Shown here piece by piece: positions 57,918 to 64,000 of a DNA stretch of 64,000 nt. Source of the DNA: Actinomycetes bacterium. GTDB taxonomy: Bacteria > Actinomycetota > Thermoleophilia > Gaiellales > Gaiellaceae. The DNA lies in assembly GCA_025358355.1 (NCBI GenBank), contig JANYJX010000034.1:17624-81623 (forward strand), given 5' to 3'. Under the pieces are notes generated by a model. The model did no database searches and was not told the origin of the DNA. It saw nothing but the letters and a program-made list of their open reading frames with translations. Numbering within the stretch: the first letter of the stretch is position 1; the number at the start of each line of letters is the position of its first letter. Position numbers and translations under genes: made by a program.

Positions 57918-58555
57918 GCGGCTACGCGGCGGATGTCGCCGCGCTCGCGCGCAAGGATCTGCGCCTGGAGCTGCGTGCCCGCGAGGTCGTTCCGGCGATG
58001 TCGGTCTTCGTCGTCGCGACCCTGGTCGTTTTCCACTTTGCGTTGCCGCCCGACTCAGGTCGCACTGCCGCCTACGGCCTGCTCTGGGTCGCTCTTGTCT
58101 TCACCGCGCTGCTCGGTCTCGGCCGCGCGTGGGTTCCGGAGCGAGAAGGCGGCGTGCTCGACGGGCTCGTCCTCGCACCGTGCGATCGCAGCGCGATCTG
58201 GCTTGGGAAATCGCTGGCGACGCTCGCGTTCCTCGCCGTGATGCAGGCTGTTGCGCTGCCCGCGTTCGCGCTTTTCTTCGCGCCGATTCGAGGCCAGGCG
58301 ATCGTGGGAATCGTGTTGGCGGACATCGGGATCTGCGCCGTCGGCTCCCTCGTCTCGGCCATGGCGGCAGCCGGCCGGACGCGCGATCTCGTGCTGCCGC
58401 TCGTCTTCCTGCCGCTTGCGATCCCGCTGATCGTCGGCGGAATCGGCTCCAGCGTCGCGACGCACGGGAGCCACTACCTGCTCTTCCTCGTCCTCTACGA
58501 CGTGCTGTTCTCCATACTTTCGTGGGCTTCCTTTGAATACGTCATCACTGAATAG
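57914..58555 (+). CDS. ccmB: Heme exporter permease CcmB
   Basis: A 213-residue membrane protein with six helices. LARKDLRLELRARE at the N-terminus, the REGGVLDGLVLAPCDRSAIWLGKS loop and the C-terminal YDVLFSILSWASFEYV match CcmB. It is the membrane partner of CcmA, and the two genes overlap by GTGA. Confidence 0.9.
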   Translation: MSGYAADVAALARKDLRLELRAREVVPAMSVFVVATLVVFHFALPPDSGRTAAYGLLWVALVFTALLGLGRAWVPEREGGVLDGLVLAPCDRSAIWLGKSLATLAFLAVMQAVALPAFALFFAPIRGQAIVGIVLADIGICAVGSLVSAMAAAGRTRDLVLPLVFLPLAIPLIVGGIGSSVATHGSHYLLFLVLYDVLFSILSWASFEYVITE

Positions 58556-59225
58556 TCGTCTTCCGGCGCTTGCCGTCGGCGCCGTCGCGTTGATGGGCGT
58601 CGCGCTCGTGCTGATCTTCTTCGTCGCGCAGGTCGACGCCGACCAGGGGATCAGCCAGAAGATCTTCTACTTTCACGTGCCGATTGCCCTCACCTCGTAC
58701 GTGTGCTTCGGCACCGGCGCCTGGAAGGGATTGCGCCTCCTTTGGACGGGTGCGGAGCGCTACGACCTCGAGAGCTACACCGCGATCCACCAGGGCACGA
58801 TCTTCGGCGCGCTGACGCTGATCACCGGTTCTATCTGGGCAAAGGCGTCCTGGACGCACTGGTGGGTCTGGTCGGACGACCAGCTCGTGCTGTTTCTCGT
58901 GCTGTTCCTCTTCTACTGCGCCTACTTCATGCTGCGCACCTCGATTGAGCCCGGCTCGCGGCGCGAACGGATCTCGGCCGTCTACGCGCTCCTTGGCGTC
59001 GCGCTGATCCCGGTCAGCTTCCTTGCGATCCGCCTCTCGAAGAGCTTTATCCACCCGGTTGTCTTCTCGCGGCACGGGCCGGGGATGACTCACCTGCAGT
59101 TCACGGCGTTCTGCGTCTCGTGGGCGGCGTTGCTGCTCCTCGTCTACGTCATGTACCGGATCGAGCTGATCGGCAAGCGCACCGACAGCGAGTTGCGCGA
59201 CCTGCGCGAGGCGGTGGCGGCGTGA
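58533..59225 (+). CDS. ccmC: Heme-handling protein CcmC
   Basis: A 230-residue membrane protein of six helices. The tryptophan-rich heme loop reads WAKASWTHWWVWSDDQL, and histidines in FYFHVP and FIHPVVFSRHG can serve as heme ligands. It loads heme onto CcmE. The start is TTG 58533, overlapping ccmB by 23 bp; no later start gives the first helix intact. Confidence 0.9.
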   Translation: MNTSSLNSRLPALAVGAVALMGVALVLIFFVAQVDADQGISQKIFYFHVPIALTSYVCFGTGAWKGLRLLWTGAERYDLESYTAIHQGTIFGALTLITGSIWAKASWTHWWVWSDDQLVLFLVLFLFYCAYFMLRTSIEPGSRRERISAVYALLGVALIPVSFLAIRLSKSFIHPVVFSRHGPGMTHLQFTAFCVSWAALLLLVYVMYRIELIGKRTDSELRDLREAVAA

Positions 59226-59392
59226 GCTCGGGCGAGAAGTACGCGGCCGCCGCATATGCGGTCGTTCTGCTGACCGTGCTCGTGTGGATCGCGATCATGG
59301 CTGCGAAGTTTGCGCGGCTTGAGCGAGAAAAGGGCGAATTGCAGGAACTTCTTCGACAGAAGACGTCGGAGACACCAAGCGGCGATGGCTGA
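59222..59392 (+). CDS. Small single-span membrane protein, CcmD-like
   Basis: A 56-residue protein with one membrane helix (YAAAAYAVVLLTVLVWIAIMAA) and a charged cytoplasmic tail (KFARLEREKGELQELLRQK). Size, topology and its place directly after ccmC fit CcmD, a stabiliser of the CcmABC complex. CcmD is poorly conserved, so context carries most of the weight. GTG 59222 overlaps the ccmC stop. Confidence 0.7.
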   Translation: MSSGEKYAAAAYAVVLLTVLVWIAIMAAKFARLEREKGELQELLRQKTSETPSGDG

Positions 59393-60158
59393 GTTTCTCG
59401 TCTGGCCGGCGCTCCTTGCGTACGGTGAGGCGGCCGTCGCGTACGCCACGTCTCTGCGCTCGCCGCGCGTGTCGGGAGGGTTCGCCATCTGGGGCGTCCG
59501 GCTCGGCTGGATCGCGCAGACGGCGCTTCTGCTCGTCCAGGCACTGCGCGCTGACGGGTTTCCGTGGGGGACGGCAGCGGGCGCGCTCAATCTTTTCACC
59601 TGGCTGATCGTCACCGCGTACCTCGTCTGGGGCTGCAACGCGCGGTACCGGCTGCTTGGGCTCGCCGTGATGCCGCTGGCGACGCTGTTGCTGCTCGTCG
59701 CGTGGGCGGACGGCGGGACCGGGCTGGCCGGCGGTGTGCATTCGAGCGTGCTTCTGGCAGCGCATGTCGCGCTGACGCTCGCGGCTCTGGCCGGGCTGAC
59801 CGTGGCTGCGGCGATGGCCGGCCTCTACCTGTGGCAGGAGGGGCGGCTGAAGCAACGCGACGCGCGGCTGTTCAAGGTACGGGTGCCGCCGCTTGATGCG
59901 CTTGACCGGCTTTCGGCGAGGGTCGCAACCGCGTCGCTCGTGCTGCTTACCGGCGGGATTGTGCTCGGGCTCGCTCGGCTTCAGCGCGGCCGATTCGACG
60001 CGGCGATGGCGGTCACGCTCGCGCTGTGGCTGACGCTGGCGACGCTGCTTGTGCTACGCCGCGAGGCGGGCTTACGTGGGCGACGCGCGGCCGCGCTCCA
60101 GCTCGTAGCGCTTGCCCTCGTCGCGGTCGTGCTCCCAATCACCCACTTCGCATCGTGA
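59385..60158 (+). CDS. HemX/CcsA-like multi-span membrane protein
   Basis: A 257-residue protein with eight predicted membrane helices. The layout and the LNLFTWLIVTAYLVWG and VHSSVLLAAHVALTLAALAG segments resemble the cytochrome c assembly (CcsA/HemX/YpjD) family. The WGxxWxWDxxE heme-handling motif of true CcsA is absent, favouring HemX. In Bacillus, HemX sits in front of hemA genes and affects HemA levels; here it overlaps hemA by GTGA. Function is inferred from context. Confidence 0.75.
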   Translation: MAEFLVWPALLAYGEAAVAYATSLRSPRVSGGFAIWGVRLGWIAQTALLLVQALRADGFPWGTAAGALNLFTWLIVTAYLVWGCNARYRLLGLAVMPLATLLLLVAWADGGTGLAGGVHSSVLLAAHVALTLAALAGLTVAAAMAGLYLWQEGRLKQRDARLFKVRVPPLDALDRLSARVATASLVLLTGGIVLGLARLQRGRFDAAMAVTLALWLTLATLLVLRREAGLRGRRAAALQLVALALVAVVLPITHFAS

Positions 60159-61423
60159 ACCTGAGCCTCGTCGGCGTCTCGCACCACCGCGCGCCGGTCG
60201 AGTTGCGCGAACGCGTCTCGGTCGACCACGATGCGGCCGCGGCCCTCGCGGGTGAGCTGGCTGTGGACTGCGAAGCTGTCGTGCTGTCGACGTGCAATCG
60301 CACGGAGATCTACTTGGCCGCCGACGGCGACGCTGCGCTCGAGGTGCGAGCGTCCGCTGCGCTTGTCGGGCTCGCACGGGAGCGAGGCGAAGAGATCGCG
60401 CCGGTGCTGTACCGCCTGGCCGACGAATCGGCCGCGCTGCACCTGTTCCGGGTCGCGGCCGGTCTCGATTCGCTGGTCCCGGGCGAGGGCGAGATTCTCG
60501 GCCAGGTGCGAACCGCGCACGAGGCGGGCGCAGCAGGCCCGCTGCTCGACCGGTTGTTCCGACAGGCGTTGCATGCGGCCCGCCGCGCGCGAGCCGAGAC
60601 CGCGATCGGCGAGAGCCCATCGTCGGTTCCCGCGGCTGCCGCGGCGCTCGCCCAGCAGGTGTTCGGCGACATGGCGGGCCGCTCGGTGTTGCTCGTCGGC
60701 GCGGGGAAGATGAGCGAGGCGACCGCGCGCAATCTTGCGACACGGGGTGCGCAGATCGGCGCTGTCGCGAACCGGACCGCCGAGCACGGTGAGCAATTGG
60801 CCGCGCGCTTCGGTGCGCGATCCGTGGGGCTCGGCGATCTTGCGGCCGAGATCGGTGGCGCCGACGTGGTTGTCTCGTCGACAAGCGCGCGGGACTTCGT
60901 CTTGACGCGCGACGAGTTGGGTGACGCGTTGCGTGCTCGTCGAGGCCGGCCGATCCTGTTCGTCGATCTTGCGGTGCCGAGAGACATTGACCCGGGGTTG
61001 TCGGCGTACGACGGCTCGTTCGTCTACGACATCGACGATCTCGAAGCCGTCGTCGAGGCGTCGCTCGCCGGGCGGAGAGCAGAGGCGTCGCGCGCGGAGC
61101 GGATCGTCGCTGGCGAGGCCGAGCGATTCCACAGCTGGCAGGCGTCCCTCGCAGTCGTGCCGGCGATCGCCTCGCTGCGTGCCCGCGCGGAGGAGATCCG
61201 AGCGGCGGAGCTTGCAAAGGCGCAGCCACGTTTGGGACGGCTAGGCGATAGCGAGCGACGAATCGTCGAGGCGATGACCTCGCAGATCGTCAACAAGCTT
61301 CTCCACCTGCCGACCGTTCGGCTGAAGGAGGCTGCGGCTGCCGCTGACGGCGTTGTTTATGCTGACGTTGTGCGGCACCTGTTTGGCCTTGGCGAACACG
61401 GAGATGAGGAGCGCCCCCGGTGA
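60155..61423 (+). CDS. hemA: Glutamyl-tRNA reductase HemA
   Basis: A 422-residue enzyme reducing glutamyl-tRNA to glutamate-1-semialdehyde, the first committed step of C5 tetrapyrrole synthesis. VGVSHHRAPVELRE begins it, the catalytic cysteine is in LSTCNRTEIY near residue 47, and VPGEGEILGQVR, LVGAGKMSEATARNL (NADPH site), FVDLAVPRDIDP and the C-terminal dimer helix with VNKLLHLPTVRLKE follow. GTG 60155 overlaps the hemX-like gene. Confidence 0.95.
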   Translation: MNLSLVGVSHHRAPVELRERVSVDHDAAAALAGELAVDCEAVVLSTCNRTEIYLAADGDAALEVRASAALVGLARERGEEIAPVLYRLADESAALHLFRVAAGLDSLVPGEGEILGQVRTAHEAGAAGPLLDRLFRQALHAARRARAETAIGESPSSVPAAAAALAQQVFGDMAGRSVLLVGAGKMSEATARNLATRGAQIGAVANRTAEHGEQLAARFGARSVGLGDLAAEIGGADVVVSSTSARDFVLTRDELGDALRARRGRPILFVDLAVPRDIDPGLSAYDGSFVYDIDDLEAVVEASLAGRRAEASRAERIVAGEAERFHSWQASLAVVPAIASLRARAEEIRAAELAKAQPRLGRLGDSERRIVEAMTSQIVNKLLHLPTVRLKEAAAAADGVVYADVVRHLFGLGEHGDEERPR

Positions 61424-61549
61424 CCCGGCAGTTCCTTCTCGGTCGTCCGCTGCCGCTGCCGCTGCAGGCGCCGACGTCGTTCGTGCGGATTCGGCCTCGG
61501 GGCCGCCGTGGGTGCGGCGAGGCGCGCACCACAACTGCTCGCCCGTGCC
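61424..61549. other. hemA-hemC gap with CTGCCG triplet repeats
   Basis: This 126-bp gap begins with a short GC-rich array of CGCTGC units (61449-61467). The hemC frame is open through the gap, so hemC may begin earlier at GTG 61508. No separate gene is supported. Confidence 0.4.
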
Positions 61550-62383
61550 GTGCTGCTGCGCGTCGGTTCCCGCGGCAGTAGGCTCGCGCTCACCCAGGCC
61601 GGGCGCGCTGTCGAAGCGCTTCGCGGGCCCGGGATCGAGATCGCGCTCATCCCGATTACGACCGCAGGCGACCGGGATCGGACGCGCCCGTTCGGCCAGA
61701 TCGGTGAGCGCGGAGTCTTCGTCAAGGAGCTCGAGGAGGCGCTGCTCGAACGGCGGATCGATGTCGCCGTGCACTCTGCCAAGGACATGACCTCGACCGA
61801 CACCATGGGGCTGGTGGTGGGCGCGTACCCGCCGCGGGAGGATCCGCGCGATGCACTTTGTGGCGTCGCGGCTTTGGCTCCCGGAATGAGGATCGGCACG
61901 GCGTCGGTGCGGCGTCGGGCACAGCTGCTGGCGCTCGAGCCGACGCTGTCGATCGAGCCACTGCGCGGCAACATTGATACGCGGCTGCGGAAACGGGGCG
62001 AGCGGGGGCTCGACGCGGTCGTGCTCGCCGCCTGCGGGTTGGATCGGCTCGGCCTCGGGGACGAGATCGGGGCCAGGTTCGATCCCGAGGTGATGCTGCC
62101 TGAGGCCGGCCAGGGCGCCCTCGCGCTGCAGGTGCGGGCCGGCGAGGAGCAGCTCGTGGCGGTCGCCGACGATGCCGAGACGCGCCGGCAGGTGGAGGCG
62201 GAGCGGCAGGCGGTCGCCCTCGTCGGTGGCGGTTGCCTCGCACCGGTGGCGGCGTATCACGACGGCGTTGTCCTGACGGTGCTGGTCGCCGACGAGGATG
62301 GCCGCTGGCTGGAGCGACGCGCCGGTTCCGAGCCGGCGTTGGTTGCCGCCGAAGTCATCGAGCTAGCCGCGGCGCACGCATGA
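61550..62383 (+). CDS. hemC: Porphobilinogen deaminase (hydroxymethylbilane synthase)
   Basis: A 277-residue enzyme linking four porphobilinogen units. LLRVGSRGSRLALTQA starts it, then HSAKDMTST, IGTASVRRRAQL, LRGNIDTRLRK, MLPEAGQGALALQVR and the cofactor cysteine in LVGGGCLAPVAAY. I favour GTG 61550 because it gives the family N-terminus; GTG 61508 adds 14 residues. The chain is about 25 residues shorter than common homologues. Confidence 0.93.
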   Translation: MLLRVGSRGSRLALTQAGRAVEALRGPGIEIALIPITTAGDRDRTRPFGQIGERGVFVKELEEALLERRIDVAVHSAKDMTSTDTMGLVVGAYPPREDPRDALCGVAALAPGMRIGTASVRRRAQLLALEPTLSIEPLRGNIDTRLRKRGERGLDAVVLAACGLDRLGLGDEIGARFDPEVMLPEAGQGALALQVRAGEEQLVAVADDAETRRQVEAERQAVALVGGGCLAPVAAYHDGVVLTVLVADEDGRWLERRAGSEPALVAAEVIELAAAHA

Positions 62384-62487
62384 TCGCCGGGGTGCTGTTT
62401 GCCTGCGGAATGTTGGTGCAGAATTGGCACCAAGTCGTGCGTATTAGCCCGGTACCGTTCATTCCCCCGTGGGCGGGCGGGGGCTAG
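62380..62487 (+). CDS. Possible 35-residue membrane peptide
   Basis: An ATG in an ATGA overlap with the hemC stop opens MIAGVLFACGMLVQNWHQVV and ends PWAGGG after 35 residues. The N-terminus is hydrophobic. The same DNA contains an inverted repeat and lies upstream of hemD, so it may be regulatory sequence rather than a gene. No similarity recognised. Confidence 0.25.
   Translation: MIAGVLFACGMLVQNWHQVVRISPVPFIPPWAGGG
62413..62433. promoter_or_regulatory. Inverted repeat upstream of hemD
   Basis: TTGGTGC-N7-GCACCAA is a perfect 7-bp dyad with one-turn-type half-site spacing, about 80 bp before hemD. It fits an operator for a dimeric repressor. The regulator is unknown. Confidence 0.5.
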
Positions 62488-62510
62488 GGACGGGACCAAA
62501 AGGACGTCGT

Positions 62511-63149
62511 ATGGCCAAAATCCTCGTCACCCGCCCACGCGATCGTGCGGGCGAGCTCACCAGCCGCCTGCGGCAACTCGGCCACGACGTGCTCGTGCAG
62601 CCGCTGATCGAGACGTCCGCGCTTAGCGACGACCCGATCGACGTCGCGGGCTACGACTGGGTGATCGTGACGAGTGCGCGCGGCGCGCGCGAGCTGCGTA
62701 GGCGCGCGCGAGGGACGATGCCGCAGGTAGCCGCCATCGGGCAGGCGACTGCGACTGCGATGGGCGGCGCCGATCTTGTGCCGCGGGTCGCGACGCAAGA
62801 AGGGCTGCTGGCGGAGTTCCCCCAGCCGCCGGAGCGGGTTCTCTTTGCCGCGGCCGAAGGAGCGCGACGGCTTATCGCGGACACGCTCGGAGCGGACTTC
62901 GTCGCGCTCTACCGCACGCGCGAGCTCGCCGTCGCCATGCTGCCAGCGTGCGACTTGATCGTCGTGGCGTCGGCTTCGTCTGCCCGAGCGCTGGCGCGGA
63001 TCGGGACGCTGACGCCTGTGGTGTCGATCGGCCCAGAGACGACGCGAGTCGCCATCCAACAGGGGCTCGTCGTCGCAGCCGAAGCGAAGACGCACGATCT
63101 CGAAGGCCTCGTCGCCGCGGTCGAGACGGCAATGCGCGACGGGTCGTAG
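62511..63149 (+). CDS. hemD: Uroporphyrinogen-III synthase
   Basis: A 212-residue enzyme cyclising hydroxymethylbilane to uroporphyrinogen III. HemD is poorly conserved; the support comes from ILVTRPRDRAGELTSRL, the WVIVTSARGARELRRRA segment, AIGQATATAM and the C-terminal SIGPETTRVAIQQG, plus the position after hemA and hemC. AAAAGGA lies 7 nt before the ATG. It is short, 240-270 being usual. Confidence 0.87.
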   Translation: MAKILVTRPRDRAGELTSRLRQLGHDVLVQPLIETSALSDDPIDVAGYDWVIVTSARGARELRRRARGTMPQVAAIGQATATAMGGADLVPRVATQEGLLAEFPQPPERVLFAAAEGARRLIADTLGADFVALYRTRELAVAMLPACDLIVVASASSARALARIGTLTPVVSIGPETTRVAIQQGLVVAAEAKTHDLEGLVAAVETAMRDGS

Positions 63150-63152
63150 ACT
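63147..63152 (+). promoter_or_regulatory. -10 box TAGACT, leaderless-type
   Basis: TAGACT overlaps the hemD stop and ends 6 nt before the ATG at 63159. Confidence 0.45.
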
Positions 63153-63158
63153 CGGGCG

Positions 63159-63971
63159 ATGTTCGTTTGCTTCCTCACCGACTTCGGGCTGACGGACGAC
63201 TTCGTCGGAACGTGCCATGGCGTGATCAAGCGGATCGCGCCCGACGCGCAGATCATCGACATCACGCACGGCATCCCCGCGCAGGCTGTGCTCCAGGGCG
63301 CGCTTGTCCTTGCGAACACGCTGCCGTACATGCCTGTCGGCGTCCACCTCGCGGTTGTCGATCCGGGCGTCGGTGGCAGTAGGCGGGCGATCGTCGTGCG
63401 CGATCGCGAGGGCCGACTCTACGTCGGCCCAGACAACGGGCTGTTGCTCCCCGCGGCGGAGCGCGCGGGCATAGACGAAGTTCGCGAGCTTGCGAACCCG
63501 GCGTATGCGCTCGAGTCGATATCGCGCACGTTCCACGGCCGCGACCTGTTCTCGCCGGCGGCGGCGCATCTCGCGCTGGGCGTGCCGATGGAAGATCTCG
63601 GTCCGTCGCTCGAGCCCGACGCACTTGTGCGACTCGACCTTCCGGTGGCCCGCTTCGAGGAGGGCACGATCGACGCGATTGCGCTGTTCGTCGACAGCTT
63701 CGGGAACATCGCGCTCAACCTCACGCGAGACGACGTCGAGCGGGTCGGCGTCGTGCCCGGCACGCGGCTCGAGCTAGAGCTTGCCGGCGAGCTCTACTAC
63801 GCCGTCGCGGCGCGCACGTTCGCCGATGCGCGCACGGGTGACGTGATCCTCTACGAGGACAGCTACCGCAACATGTGCGTCGCGATCTCACGCGGGAATG
63901 CCGCCTCGCTGCTGCACGCCGAGCCCGGCCAGGAGCTGCACATCAGGCTGGCCGACGCCGTCTCAAGCTAG
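63159..63971 (+). CDS. SAM hydrolase / SAM hydroxide adenosyltransferase (DUF62)
   Basis: A 270-residue protein of the fluorinase/duf62 family. CFLTDFGLTDDFVGTCHGVI, DITHGIPAQAVLQGA, VVDPGVGGSRR, GPDNGLL, FHGRDLFSPAAAHLA and VDSFGNIALN are conserved; the aspartate and histidine positions fit enzymes that split SAM into adenosine and methionine using water. It is not a halogenase by its motifs, since the RDxxxH-type triad of hydrolases is retained in FHGRD. Cellular purpose is unclear. It has its own TAGACT box. Confidence 0.85.
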   Translation: MFVCFLTDFGLTDDFVGTCHGVIKRIAPDAQIIDITHGIPAQAVLQGALVLANTLPYMPVGVHLAVVDPGVGGSRRAIVVRDREGRLYVGPDNGLLLPAAERAGIDEVRELANPAYALESISRTFHGRDLFSPAAAHLALGVPMEDLGPSLEPDALVRLDLPVARFEEGTIDAIALFVDSFGNIALNLTRDDVERVGVVPGTRLELELAGELYYAVAARTFADARTGDVILYEDSYRNMCVAISRGNAASLLHAEPGQELHIRLADAVSS

Positions 63972-63984
63972 CGTTTCGTTCCTC

Positions 63985-64000
63985 ATGAGCTTTGACGATG
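63985..64000 (+). CDS. Start of a further gene, cut by the window edge
   Basis: ATG at 63985 opens MSFDD at the window edge, 14 bp after the SAM hydrolase stop. Too short to identify. Confidence 0.3.

Noticed and set aside
61449..61467. CTGCCG repeats as a microsatellite or CRISPR-like unit
   Set aside because: Only three 6-bp copies in GC-rich DNA; no spacers or longer periodicity.

Overview
The window is a high-GC stretch of bacterial chromosome around the replication origin, probably from a deep-branching actinobacterium (class Thermoleophilia or a relative). The basis is the gene order, frequent GTG and TTG starts, TANNNT promoters sitting directly on start codons, a separate AccA plus AccD carboxyltransferase rather than the fused actinobacterial kind, and a futalosine-type prenyltransferase. 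The assignment is an inference from reading; no alignment was run.

Layout. 1-10.6 kb: a DUF6748 protein cut by the window edge, a PLP decarboxylase, PolX and the remnant of a peptide-ABC permease on the minus strand; then, on the plus strand, a DPM1-type glycosyltransferase, thioredoxin, an NTF2-fold protein, an MrfA-like helicase, a YCII-YCII-ECF42-type sigma cassette and an Rrf2 regulator. 10.6-14.4 kb (minus): sulfate ABC transporter sbp-cysT-cysW-cysA with an AT-rich, repeat-bearing upstream region. 14.4-22.6 kb (minus): fatty-acid synthesis fabZ-fabH-fabD-fabG-fabF and accD-accA, interrupted by two acetyltransferase loci (one broken) and a broken hypothetical region; no acyl carrier protein gene is present. 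22.6-24.7 kb: a secreted peptidoglycan amidase.

24.8-39.2 kb is the origin block. Leftward run dnaA-dnaN-recF-dciA-gyrB-gyrA; rightward run rpmH-rnpA-yidD-yidC-jag-rsmG-parA-parB and tRNA-Ile. The 363-bp dnaA-rpmH gap carries DnaA-box-like sequences and is the best oriC candidate.

39.3-51.7 kb holds a DUF151 nuclease, chorismate mutase, a CPBP protease, several membrane or lipid-sugar glycosyltransferases, PBP1A, DUF2079, MoeA and a degenerate M28 protein. 51.8-64 kb (plus) is a two-component system followed by a tightly packed run: aldehyde dehydrogenase, moaC, mog, mqnP-like ubiA, ccmABCD, a hemX/ccsA-like gene, hemA, hemC, hemD and a SAM hydrolase/adenosyltransferase. This joins molybdopterin, menaquinone, cytochrome c and heme synthesis into one respiratory-cofactor segment.

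Most operon junctions use 4-bp ATGA or GTGA overlaps. Against this background three genes appear to start at non-standard codons: the helicase (CTG), the ECF sigma factor (ATA) and recF (CTG or ATT). At least eleven genes have a TANNNT box 6-8 nt upstream of the start codon, suggesting leaderless mRNAs. I saw no CRISPR array, prophage, insertion sequence or recognisable defence island; the interest lies in gene expression signals, the sigma cassette and decayed loci rather than a large novel system.
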